NCBI GenBank assembly: GCA_963668535.1
Contig: OY764867.1
Coordinates: 1,612,001-1,676,000, forward strand
DNA length: 64,000 nt
Direction: 5' to 3'
Source: F22 sp963668535
GTDB lineage: Bacteria > Bacteroidota > Bacteroidia > Bacteroidales > Bacteroidaceae
The first letter of the stretch is position 1, and each line of letters begins with the position of its first letter. This document shows positions 26,695-34,973 of the stretch, one piece after another. Under the pieces are notes generated by a model. It made no database searches. It was not told the DNA's origin and saw nothing but the letters and a program-made list of their open reading frames with translations. Made by a program: the position numbers and the translations under genes.

Positions 26695-28302
26695 ATGAAT
26701 ACTCGTATGAAAAATATATTACAATCAATTGTAGCTCCTGCTTTAATGATTCTGTCTTTGAGCAGTTGTAGTGACTTTTTAGATAAACCAGTTCAAGGTA
26801 AAGAGAACCTAGAGACATACTTTCAAAATGCCGAGGAGTGTCAAAAACAGATTACTGGATGCTATCAGACTATCTTTTGGGATGATTGGTGGCAAATCGG
26901 TAGTTTCCAGTTGACATCTGATATGTGTACGGATGATATGTGGATGGGGAATACTACACAAGATAATAGTTCATATTACGATTTGGTCTTTTATACAGGT
27001 AATGGGCAAACGGGGGGAACTTCCAATTATTGGCAGTACAGATACAAAGGTATTCTTCGCTGCAATGTCTGTATAGAACGTATTCCAAATACCAATATGT
27101 CCGATGATAACTTAAAAGCTCGTCTTATTGGTGAGGCTAAGTTTATTCGTGCCTTCCATTATTTTGAGTTAGTGAAAAATTTTGGCGGTGTACCTATTGT
27201 GGAAGCAATGAAAATGCCTCATGAGGTTGAGGGGATAGCACGTCAAACAGTAGACTCATGTTATTCGTTTATTGCAAAAGACTTAAATGATGCAATCAGT
27301 GTCTTGCCACGTCGTAGTGAATTGCCAAGTGACGAAATTGGTCGAATTACTAAAGGTGCTGCGCAAGGGTATCTTGCAAAAGTTTATTTGTACCAAGAGA
27401 AATATGAACAAGCTGAAGCTGTTCTAGACGATATGATTCTACGTGAAGGAGTTGATTATGATTTATTGCCCGACTTTGGAGAAGTGTGGGATATGGATTA
27501 TGACAATAGTATAGAATCTTTATTCGAAGTACAGTATAGTGATGATCCTAATTATAATATGGGAGGTCGACTATCTGTTGTATGTGGATCGCGCGATGAT
27601 TCAGGATGGTCTTGGGGATTGCCTACAAGTAATCTAGAAAAAGCATTTATAGACGCTGGCGATACTGAGCGATTAAAATGGACTATCATTAAAAATGGTG
27701 CAACAGATGTTCCTGGAGATCCAACTTGGGATGAGGAAAATCCATACCTTATTTCACCAAGTAAGCATAAGAGTGCTCGAGTTTCTAGAAAATTATATGA
27801 ACCAGTTGATAAACGACCAGTGCCATACGATTCTAATCATAATCCTTTGAATTATAGATTGTTGCGATATGCTGATATCTTGTTGATGCATGCAGAGGTG
27901 AAAAACGCTTTACATAAAGATGCCGAAGCTATTGTCTCTTTAAATAAAGTACGTCAACGTGCCAAATTGGGACGAGTTGATTTGACTGGAAATGCTTTGC
28001 GAGATGCTATTCGTTTGGAACGTCGTTTGGAGCTAGCGCTAGAAGGAAACCGTTTGTACGATTTACGTCGTTGGAATGATGATAATGGTCATAAAGCTAT
28101 CGCCAATGTTATGGGAGAAAATGGAAGCTTTGTCATCTACAACACACAGGAATCGACAGATGAATATGAGCTTACAAACCAGAAAGAGGCCAGTAATGAA
28201 GGCAGTATGTTTAGAGAAGATAGAGACTTAGTGTTCCCTATTCCAAATACAGAAGTCACAATGAGTAACGGCTCAATTAAACAAAATCCAAATTACCAAT
28301 AA
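26695..28302 (+). CDS. SusD/RagB family nutrient-binding outer membrane lipoprotein
   Basis: The 535-residue protein has a lipoprotein signal with LSSC (Cys25) followed by the common SDFLDKPVQGK segment. TPR-like helices and the conserved RFIRAFHYFELVKNFGGVPI-type region near residues 150-170 and the C-terminal LRDAIRLERRLELALEGNRLYDLRRW near 440 are typical of SusD. It forms the lid of the SusC transporter and binds glycan at the surface. The start directly abuts the susC stop; an in-frame ATG four codons later is an alternative. Confidence 0.97.
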   Translation: MNTRMKNILQSIVAPALMILSLSSCSDFLDKPVQGKENLETYFQNAEECQKQITGCYQTIFWDDWWQIGSFQLTSDMCTDDMWMGNTTQDNSSYYDLVFYTGNGQTGGTSNYWQYRYKGILRCNVCIERIPNTNMSDDNLKARLIGEAKFIRAFHYFELVKNFGGVPIVEAMKMPHEVEGIARQTVDSCYSFIAKDLNDAISVLPRRSELPSDEIGRITKGAAQGYLAKVYLYQEKYEQAEAVLDDMILREGVDYDLLPDFGEVWDMDYDNSIESLFEVQYSDDPNYNMGGRLSVVCGSRDDSGWSWGLPTSNLEKAFIDAGDTERLKWTIIKNGATDVPGDPTWDEENPYLISPSKHKSARVSRKLYEPVDKRPVPYDSNHNPLNYRLLRYADILLMHAEVKNALHKDAEAIVSLNKVRQRAKLGRVDLTGNALRDAIRLERRLELALEGNRLYDLRRWNDDNGHKAIANVMGENGSFVIYNTQESTDEYELTNQKEASNEGSMFREDRDLVFPIPNTEVTMSNGSIKQNPNYQ

Positions 28303-28303
28303 G

Positions 28304-29896
28304 ATGAAAAATACTATTTATACATTTAGTCTCTTAGCTTTTTGTACGGCATGTTCTGCATGTAGTAGGGGGGTGGACCTTCCATTGCCAAATGGACAAA
28401 CAAATACCTCAGATGATGGAGTGGCACTTGTTGTTGATGTCGATAAAACCTATCAAACGATGGAAGGCTTTGGAGCCTCTGATTGTTGGTCAGGCAATTA
28501 TGTTGGACGTGATTGGGACGAATCGAAACGTGCTTCAATAGCTGATTTACTTTTTTCGCAAGACATTGAAGGTGGGCATGCGAAAGGGATTGGATTGTCC
28601 ATGTGGCGTAGTAACCTAGGAGCTGGTTCTGCTAATCAAGGAGATAATAGTGGTATTAGTGATAAGAGTCGCAGAGCTGAATGCTTCTTGAAGGAGGATG
28701 GGGCATATGATTGGACACAAGCTGCTGGCCAACAGTATTTTATGCAACAAGCTAAAGCTAAGGGGTGTGAGTCTTTCGTGTTATTTAGTAACTCTGCTCC
28801 TGTATGGTACACCCTAAATGGTAAAGGTTATTCAAGTCAAGGAGCTAATGCTAACTTGCAATCAGATAAATATGATGATTTTGCACAATATATGGCAACC
28901 GTGGCTAAGCATTATGAAGAATTAGGTATCCCAATTGATTTTATTAGTCCCGTGAATGAACCTCAATATAATTGGGCTGATGGAGGACAAGAAGGTTCTG
29001 GTTGGACAAATGCTCAAGTGGCTTCTTTAACTAGAGAATTGGACTCTGCGTTGAGTAATGCATCTTTGAATACTAAAATTTTATTGTCGGAAGCAGCAAG
29101 TTACGAGTATTTATATGAGAATAAAGGCGACCAAAATAGAAGCAATGTAATAGCTGACTTTTTTGATGCAAATTCAGCCAATTATATTGGCAATTTACCT
29201 CATGTACCCAATATAATTGGTGGACATGCATATTGGAATGATTCAAATTGGAGCTCGTTGCTAAATACAAGAACAAATTTTTGGACTGCTGCTAGCGCTA
29301 GAAATTTGAAAACGTATCAGACAGAATGGAGTATGCTAGGTGATGGCTATGATGACAGTCATTTTGTTGATTATGATAAGGCAAGCTACATGGATATTGC
29401 TATGTATATGACACAAGTGATGTATCATGATATCGTCACTGCACATGTTAGTTCTTGGTCTTTCTGGACTGCTATGGATGTAGAACGCTGGGGCCATAAA
29501 GATCGTTTCTTATTGATCTCACTTGTTCCATCTGGTGGTGTCGATGGAGATATCTCTAACAGTGGTACATACGCAGCACGAAAAACATTATGGGCACTTG
29601 GAAATTATAGTCTTTTTGTACGCCCTGGATATACTCGTGTGGATATAAGTAGTGGAATAGACCGTGACTTGTTTGGATCTGCATTTATTTCACCAGATCA
29701 AAATAAGTTGGTTGTTGTCTTAACAAACTACAATAAGATCAATAAAGTTTTTGTGCCCCAAATAAATGGCTTTAAGGCTACATCAATAATGCGATATGTT
29801 ACAAGTGAAACAAGTGATTTGCAAGAAGATAAATCTAGTTTGGATGCTATCGAAGTACCAGCACATTCTGTAACTACTTTTGTATTAAGTAAGTAA
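28304..29896 (+). CDS. Glycoside hydrolase family 30 lipoprotein, possibly beta-1,6-galactanase
   Basis: The 530-residue protein starts with a lipoprotein-type signal (Cys17 or Cys20) and then the GH30 opening TYQTMEGFGASDCWSG. The predicted acid/base Glu219 lies in PVNEPQYNW and the nucleophile Glu341 in QTEWSML, both in the positions typical of the GH30 TIM barrel, with a C-terminal beta domain. In Bacteroidota, lipoprotein GH30 enzymes of this kind in PULs with a GH2 galactosidase often act on beta-1,6-linked galactan side chains of arabinogalactan; this substrate is inference, and xylan or glucan cannot be excluded. It starts one base after the susD stop and should be co-transcribed. Confidence 0.88.
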   Translation: MKNTIYTFSLLAFCTACSACSRGVDLPLPNGQTNTSDDGVALVVDVDKTYQTMEGFGASDCWSGNYVGRDWDESKRASIADLLFSQDIEGGHAKGIGLSMWRSNLGAGSANQGDNSGISDKSRRAECFLKEDGAYDWTQAAGQQYFMQQAKAKGCESFVLFSNSAPVWYTLNGKGYSSQGANANLQSDKYDDFAQYMATVAKHYEELGIPIDFISPVNEPQYNWADGGQEGSGWTNAQVASLTRELDSALSNASLNTKILLSEAASYEYLYENKGDQNRSNVIADFFDANSANYIGNLPHVPNIIGGHAYWNDSNWSSLLNTRTNFWTAASARNLKTYQTEWSMLGDGYDDSHFVDYDKASYMDIAMYMTQVMYHDIVTAHVSSWSFWTAMDVERWGHKDRFLLISLVPSGGVDGDISNSGTYAARKTLWALGNYSLFVRPGYTRVDISSGIDRDLFGSAFISPDQNKLVVVLTNYNKINKVFVPQINGFKATSIMRYVTSETSDLQEDKSSLDAIEVPAHSVTTFVLSK

Positions 29897-29944
29897 TCTT
29901 ATTATTTGATGAGAATACGATAAGAACAAGAAAATAGATTGAAT

Positions 29945-32395
29945 ATGAAACGTAATTACAAATCATTGTCTTTAAGTGTGCACCAGAAAATCTGTATGCT
30001 TTTTGTAGTAATGGTCACTTCTATCATTCCTACGTTTGCACAAGGTTTTGGTGAACAGCAATTGTTGCGCGATGGATGGTATTTCCATTTGGGAGACTTA
30101 AAATATGGTGGTATTGAATTTTTAGACCATAGTAAATGGGATCAAATTACAGTGCCACATGATTGGAGTGTTGAACAATCTGCTAGTCCAGCCTTTGCTA
30201 GTTGTACAGGGTATTTGCCTGGAGGTATTGGTTGGTATCGTAGAAATTTAGATATCCCTGCATCTAAAAAAGGAGAACGAGTTTATGTGTATTTTGGAGG
30301 CGTCTATAATAACAGTGAGGTCTTTATTAATGGAAAATGGGTAGGGCGTCGTCCAAATGGCTACATCTCTTTTATGTATGACCTGACTCCTTATATTAAT
30401 TATGGCGGACGTAATGTGCTTGCTGTAAAAGTGGATCACAGTGATTATGCAGACTCTCGTTGGTATACAGGCTCTGGAATTTACAGAGATGTAAAAATGA
30501 TATTTGCTGCACCTGTACATATTGATTTGTGGGGTGTCTCTTATGATGCTAAACTAAATAATCGTTCTGCAGTTGTACATACGCATACCGAGATTATCAA
30601 TAAAATGGATGCCAATGCTACGGTTAGAATTGTGCAATCATTATATGATAAAAACGAAAAAGAAGTAGCTAGAGCTACAACACAAGCACGAGTGCATGCT
30701 GCCACAACACAAAAAACATCTCAAACACTTCGATTAAAGAATATACATAGATGGAGTTTAGAGTCTCCATACTTGTATGTATTAAAGACGCAGGTATATC
30801 GAAATGGTAAACTCGTCGATCAAACTAAAACGACAGTTGGTTTGCGCGAGTTGACCTATGATAGCAATAAAGGTTTTGCTCTAAATGGAAAGTGGACCAA
30901 GCTGAAGGGGGTGTGTATACACCATGATGCGGGTGCGTTGGGGGCTGCTGTGCCTGCAGAGGTGTGGAAAGTGCGCATGGAAAAACTTAAATCAATAGGA
31001 GTCAATGCGATTCGTATGAGCCATAATCCACAAGCTACAGCTGTTTACGATGCTTGTGATGCTACAGGGTTAGTTGTTATGGACGAGGCTTTCGATGAAT
31101 GGGAATATCCTAAGAAAAAATGGATTTCTGGTTGGAATGTAGGTGTTCCTGGATTCCAAGGGTCTGCTCACTTCTTCCGTGAATGGTGTGAACGTGATTT
31201 GGCTGATATGGTGCGTCGCGATAGAAATCACCCTTCTATTATAATGTGGAGTATTGGCAATGAGGTGGACTATCCAAATGATCCATATAGCCATCCGATT
31301 TTAGATGATGAAAGTGGCACCGTACAGATTCATGTGCGTGGTTATAAAAAAGATCATCCAAATGCTGATCGTTTAGGTGAAATTGCTACTAATTTGGTAG
31401 CGGTTGTCAAAAAATATGATACATCACGTCCTACAACTGCAGCATTGGCTGGAGCTGTTATGTCCAATGAAACGACTTATCCTGTGGCATTAGATATTGT
31501 GGGATATAATTATACAGAGAACCGTTACGATATGGATCACAAAAAGTATCCTAAGCGTGTGTTGTATGGAAGTGAAACTGGTGATGGCTTGTCTTCTTGG
31601 AAGGCAGTAAGAGATAAAGAGTTTATCTTTGGTCAGTTTATATGGACTGGTTATGATTATCTTGGTGAATCAGGACGTTGGCCTTCACGTGGTTTGGATA
31701 CAGGGTTGATTGAACAGGATGATAATATTAAACCTAATGGATATTTTCGTCGGGCATTGTGGCTAGAAACGCCAACGGCCTATGTAGGCACTATGCCATC
31801 CAATGCACCTAATGTAGAGCGTAGTCTATATTACATGCCGCATTTGTGGAATTATACAGACGGAGAAAAAATTACTGTAGTAACCTATACTAATGGTGAT
31901 GAGGCGGAACTGCTTCTGAATGGACAGATTGTCGGAGAAAGAAAAAAGTATGATGATGCAACGGCTCTCATACGTTGGGAAGTGCCTTATCATCCGGGTA
32001 AGTTAGAAGTCGTAGCTTATAAAGATGGTCAACCAGTAGCTAAAGATGCTGTTGAGACAACTGACGAGCCAGCTATCATTGACGCTTCTATCATCGCACC
32101 TGAACAAATAGGTAAGCATAGCATGCTGCAACTTCCCATTCGAGTGCTAGATGCCGAAGGACGTGTTGTTGAGGTTGTTCAACCAGAAATTACATGTCAT
32201 GTGAAAGGGGCAGCACGACTAGTTGGCTTAGAAAGCGGTGCTAAAGATGCACGATTAAATTATAGAAATAATCATCAACGTGCATATCGTGGAACTTTGA
32301 AAGCATACATTGAATTGACTAAAGACTCTGGAGAAGTTGAGATTGTATTTACTTCACCATTGCTTAAGGATAGAAAATTAGTGTATAAGTATTAG
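29945..32395 (+). CDS. Glycoside hydrolase family 2, probable beta-galactosidase
   Basis: The ATG at 29945 gives 816 residues with a hydrophobic N-terminal segment ending in IIPTFAQ, a likely signal peptide. Domains in order are the GH2 sugar-binding domain (DGWYFHLGD, TVPHDWSVEQ, LPGGIGWYRR), an Ig-like domain, the TIM barrel and a C-terminal beta domain. The catalytic acid/base is Glu440 in WSIGNEVDYP and the nucleophile Glu544 in LYGSETGDG. It probably trims beta-galactosyl residues in the periplasm from oligosaccharides made by the GH30 enzyme. It is the last gene of the PUL, ahead of a strong terminator. Confidence 0.92.
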   Translation: MKRNYKSLSLSVHQKICMLFVVMVTSIIPTFAQGFGEQQLLRDGWYFHLGDLKYGGIEFLDHSKWDQITVPHDWSVEQSASPAFASCTGYLPGGIGWYRRNLDIPASKKGERVYVYFGGVYNNSEVFINGKWVGRRPNGYISFMYDLTPYINYGGRNVLAVKVDHSDYADSRWYTGSGIYRDVKMIFAAPVHIDLWGVSYDAKLNNRSAVVHTHTEIINKMDANATVRIVQSLYDKNEKEVARATTQARVHAATTQKTSQTLRLKNIHRWSLESPYLYVLKTQVYRNGKLVDQTKTTVGLRELTYDSNKGFALNGKWTKLKGVCIHHDAGALGAAVPAEVWKVRMEKLKSIGVNAIRMSHNPQATAVYDACDATGLVVMDEAFDEWEYPKKKWISGWNVGVPGFQGSAHFFREWCERDLADMVRRDRNHPSIIMWSIGNEVDYPNDPYSHPILDDESGTVQIHVRGYKKDHPNADRLGEIATNLVAVVKKYDTSRPTTAALAGAVMSNETTYPVALDIVGYNYTENRYDMDHKKYPKRVLYGSETGDGLSSWKAVRDKEFIFGQFIWTGYDYLGESGRWPSRGLDTGLIEQDDNIKPNGYFRRALWLETPTAYVGTMPSNAPNVERSLYYMPHLWNYTDGEKITVVTYTNGDEAELLLNGQIVGERKKYDDATALIRWEVPYHPGKLEVVAYKDGQPVAKDAVETTDEPAIIDASIIAPEQIGKHSMLQLPIRVLDAEGRVVEVVQPEITCHVKGAARLVGLESGAKDARLNYRNNHQRAYRGTLKAYIELTKDSGEVEIVFTSPLLKDRKLVYKY

Positions 32396-32421
32396 GTCGT
32401 GTATTAGGTAATACTAAATGT

Positions 32422-32466
32422 AAATAGGGCGTATCAATGTAACTTTTGATACGCCCTATTTCTTTT
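32422..32466. terminator. Terminator at the end of the PUL operon
   Basis: The 16-bp arms AAATAGGGCGTATCAA (32422-32437) and TTGATACGCCCTATTT (32446-32461) pair perfectly around an 8-base loop and are followed by CTTTTATT. Confidence 0.88.
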
Positions 32467-32477
32467 ATTAAGATGTT

Positions 32478-32541
32478 GATTGTTCGTAAAAAAGCAAACA
32501 GAAGTTTGGGTAGTTTCTGGATTGTTCGTATATTTGCAAAC
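32478..32541 (+). promoter_or_regulatory. ars promoter with two direct-repeat operator candidates
   Basis: A -33 TTTG (32505-32508) and a -7 TATATTTG (32529-32536) are 20 bases apart, giving a consensus promoter 43 bases ahead of arsR. Two copies of GATTGTTCGTA-N5-GCAAAC lie at 32478-32499 and 32520-32541, exactly 42 bases apart (about four helical turns). The second covers the -7 box, which is the position expected for an ArsR repressor site. Confidence 0.7.
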
Positions 32542-32578
32542 GATTAATCAAGAGAACAATTTAATAAAGCGTTTTATT

Positions 32579-32920
32579 ATGTCACAAATAAAGAAATACG
32601 ATGCGCGTACTGAGCGCATTGCTAGTTATGCGAAGGCCTTGTCGCATCCTGCTCGAGTAGCTGTGATGTTTTTCTTAGCAAGTCAAGAAACTTGCTTTTT
32701 TGGAGATATTGAAGATGTGCTTCCTTTGCAAAAGGCTACAGTCTCTCAGCATTTGTCTGAATTGAAAAAGGTTGGACTGATTCAAGGTGAGATTCAAGGA
32801 CAAAACACGAAGTATTGTATCAACTGTACAGCTTGGAGAGAAGCGCGTGAATTGTTTGATAATTTCTTCGTGGACTGCAACAAACAATCTTGTTGTAGTG
32901 GTCATAAAGAAGATATATAA
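32579..32920 (+). CDS. arsR: ArsR family metalloregulator
   Basis: The 113-residue repressor has the ArsR winged-helix core (KALSHPARVAVMFFL, then LPLQKATVSQHLSELKKVGL with the recognition helix). A cysteine (Cys39) lies in the segment ETCFFGDI where classical ArsR proteins have ELCVCDL, and three more cysteines (Cys100, 105, 106) cluster at the C-terminus, so the arsenic site probably combines these. The ATG at 32579 is preferred; the longer open frame back to 32480 would include the promoter itself. It heads the ars operon and presumably represses it until arsenic binds. Confidence 0.92.
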   Translation: MSQIKKYDARTERIASYAKALSHPARVAVMFFLASQETCFFGDIEDVLPLQKATVSQHLSELKKVGLIQGEIQGQNTKYCINCTAWREARELFDNFFVDCNKQSCCSGHKEDI

Positions 32921-32940
32921 TATGTAATTCATAAAATAAG

Positions 32941-33171
32941 ATGAAAATTAAAATTTTAGGTACAGGTTGTGCAAAGTGTAAAGCTTTGACAGCGACCGCT
33001 GAAAAAGCAGTAGAAGAATTGGGACTTGATGCAACTGTTGTAAAAGAAGAAGATATGATTAAAATCATGGGATACAACGTGATGCGTACTCCTGCTGTAG
33101 TTGTAGATGAAAAAGTTGTGTCGGCAGGTAAGGCTTTGTCCTTGTCAGAAATGAAGGACTTGTTGAAGTAA
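32941..33171 (+). CDS. Small thioredoxin-like redox protein, candidate ArsE
   Basis: The 76-residue protein is a minimal thioredoxin fold: MKIKILGTGCAKCKALT with a redox-active CAKC pair (Cys10, Cys13) and the cis-proline segment MRTPAVVVDEK. It belongs to the small redox-active disulfide protein family often found in arsenic operons. It lies between arsR and an ArsF-like gene; in known arsEFG loci the first gene product works with ArsF in reducing nitroaromatic arsenicals, and by position this could be that partner. The fold is clear; the ArsE identity is inference. Confidence 0.85.
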   Translation: MKIKILGTGCAKCKALTATAEKAVEELGLDATVVKEEDMIKIMGYNVMRTPAVVVDEKVVSAGKALSLSEMKDLLK

Positions 33172-33203
33172 TCAAACGAAAATCTAATAACGAAATCACC
33201 ATT

Positions 33204-33740
33204 ATGAGAAAAGGAATTCTTGCGATTGCTGCTATTGCGATGTTGGTATCTTGTGGAGCAAAAGCAAAACAAGCAGATAAAGCGAACCAGGTGGTAGAAG
33301 AAAAGACGGCTTGTGGATGCTCAGGATCATCATGCCAAAGTGAACAAACAACTGGTGTTGATCTCGAGGATGGCTTGCATGTGTTTTATTTTCATGGTGC
33401 TAAGCGCTGTCCTACATGTATGAGCATCGAGAAGAATATACAGGATCTAATCAAGGCTCACTATGCACAACAACTGGCCGATAAAAAGCTACACGTTCAT
33501 GTGATTGACTATTCAAAAGAGCCTGGTAAGAGTTTGGCTACACAGTTTCAAGTTTCTTTTTCAAGTTTGATTCTGTTAAATAAACAAGGCGATCAAGTGA
33601 ATGCAGGCAATGCTACAAGATTTGCCTTCTCTACTTCTCGTCGTCAACCAGAAGTCTTCAAGGCTGGTGTCTCTGCCATGCTAGATGGTGCTTTGAAATC
33701 AGGGAAGGTGGATTTGAGCTTAGTTGCATCTGCTAAATAA
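33204..33740 (+). CDS. arsF: ArsF family protein (nitroaromatic arsenical reduction), lipoprotein
   Basis: The 178-residue protein has a lipoprotein signal with Cys17 (LVSCGAK), a cysteine-rich linker CGCSGSSC at 37-44, and a thioredoxin-like domain from about 57 with CPTC at 69-72 (FYFHGAKRCPTCMSIEKNI). I recall this family as the ArsF subunit of the nitrophenyl-compound reductase in arsEFG operons. The lipoprotein signal places it outside the inner membrane. It lies directly before the ArsG-type transporter, as in those operons. The enzymatic role in this organism is inferred from family and order. Confidence 0.78.
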   Translation: MRKGILAIAAIAMLVSCGAKAKQADKANQVVEEKTACGCSGSSCQSEQTTGVDLEDGLHVFYFHGAKRCPTCMSIEKNIQDLIKAHYAQQLADKKLHVHVIDYSKEPGKSLATQFQVSFSSLILLNKQGDQVNAGNATRFAFSTSRRQPEVFKAGVSAMLDGALKSGKVDLSLVASAK

Positions 33741-33747
33741 GGGCAGC

Positions 33748-34461
33748 ATGGAACAATGGCTACAAGAGATGATGAACAGCAGTGAACTGCCTATTGTTAC
33801 TGCTTTTCTACTAGGATTGCTGACTGCTATTAGCCCTTGTCCTCTTGCAACCAATGTAACCGCGGTAGGTTTTATTGGGCGAGATATTGAGCAAGGTCAT
33901 CGTGTGTTTTTCAATGGGCTGTTATATACGTTAGGCCGTGTCGTGTCTTACTCGGTTTTAGGTGCCGTATTGATTGTGTTGTTGAGGGCTGGATCGAATA
34001 TTTTTCATATTCAGCAAACTGTAAGTGAATATGGAGATAAGATTTTAGGACCTGCATTGTTAATAGCTGGACTATTTATGTTGTTCGGAAATCTGCTGAA
34101 TCTCCCTAGCTTGGGAGTGCAATCGGGTGGAGAAGGCTTGGCTAAGCAAGGTGGACTAGGGTCTTTGTTGCTTGGGATGCTATTTGCCTTGGTATTTTGT
34201 CCAGCCAGTGGCTTCTTTTACTTTGGTATGCTTATCCCGATGTCTGCTGAGGCAACAGGGGGATTGTTTCTACCAGTTGTATTTGCTATTGCGACAGGAA
34301 TCCCAGTGATTGTTGTTACTTGGATACTAGCCTTTAGTATACAAAACTTGGGTAAGTTTTACAATGGGATGAAGGTCTTTGAAAAGTACTTTCGTCTCTT
34401 AGTCGGTGCCTTGTTTTTGGTAGTGGGTGCATACTATATGTACCTGTACTACATCCAGTAA
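33748..34461 (+). CDS. arsG: ArsG family efflux permease (DsbD/CcdA-like membrane protein)
   Basis: The ATG at 33748 gives 237 residues with six or so transmembrane helices. Two conserved cysteines stand in the family positions: Cys31 in ISPCPLATN and Cys151 in LVFCPASGFFYF, as in the DsbD/CcdA superfamily. Members next to arsF export trivalent aromatic aminobenzyl arsenicals. It lies 7 bases after arsF. An alternative role is moving reducing power across the membrane to the ArsF thioredoxin domain, as DsbD does, and the sequence does not decide between them. Confidence 0.8.
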   Translation: MEQWLQEMMNSSELPIVTAFLLGLLTAISPCPLATNVTAVGFIGRDIEQGHRVFFNGLLYTLGRVVSYSVLGAVLIVLLRAGSNIFHIQQTVSEYGDKILGPALLIAGLFMLFGNLLNLPSLGVQSGGEGLAKQGGLGSLLLGMLFALVFCPASGFFYFGMLIPMSAEATGGLFLPVVFAIATGIPVIVVTWILAFSIQNLGKFYNGMKVFEKYFRLLVGALFLVVGAYYMYLYYIQ

Positions 34462-34488
34462 TTTTTTCACCATAAAATAGAAACAAAG

Positions 34489-34908
34489 ATGAAAAGAGTA
34501 TTAGTATTATGTACGGGAAACAGTTGCCGTAGTCAAATGACTGCTGCATTCTTGAAAGAATTGTCCGATAATCTTGAGGTGCACTCAGCTGGCACTGCTC
34601 CAGCTCCAGCTGTCAATGCAGGTGCTGTTAAGTATATGGCTGAACTTGGTATTGATATCAGCAAAGAAATCCCTACCCGTGTTGACGAGTATATTGCTCA
34701 AGCTTGGGATTATGTAATCACTGTTTGTGGTGGTGCCAATGAAAACTGTCCAGTATTCGTAGGTGAAGTGGGCAAGCGTTTGCATATTGGTTTTGATGAC
34801 CCATCTCACGCAACTGGTACTCCTGAGTTTATCGAGAGTGAGTTCCGTCGTGTACGTGATGAAATCAAAGTTCGCTTCACACAATTTATTGCTGAAGAAG
34901 GATTGTAA
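34489..34908 (+). CDS. arsC: Arsenate reductase, low molecular weight phosphatase type
   Basis: The 139-residue protein opens with the phosphatase loop LCTGNSCRSQM, with Cys8, Cys13 and Arg14 forming C-X5-R, and later has the cysteine-containing VITVCGGANENCPVF used in the thioredoxin-coupled arsenate reductases, followed by the catalytic-type DDPSHATG. It reduces arsenate to arsenite so that a pump can remove it. It lies between the ArsG and ArsP-like transporters in the operon. Confidence 0.92.
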   Translation: MKRVLVLCTGNSCRSQMTAAFLKELSDNLEVHSAGTAPAPAVNAGAVKYMAELGIDISKEIPTRVDEYIAQAWDYVITVCGGANENCPVFVGEVGKRLHIGFDDPSHATGTPEFIESEFRRVRDEIKVRFTQFIAEEGL

Positions 34909-34973
34909 TCGTTCTTCATATCACTTAAGGGCGGCTGCCCCCAAGGCAGCAGTATCTTTCAAAAAGGATCATC

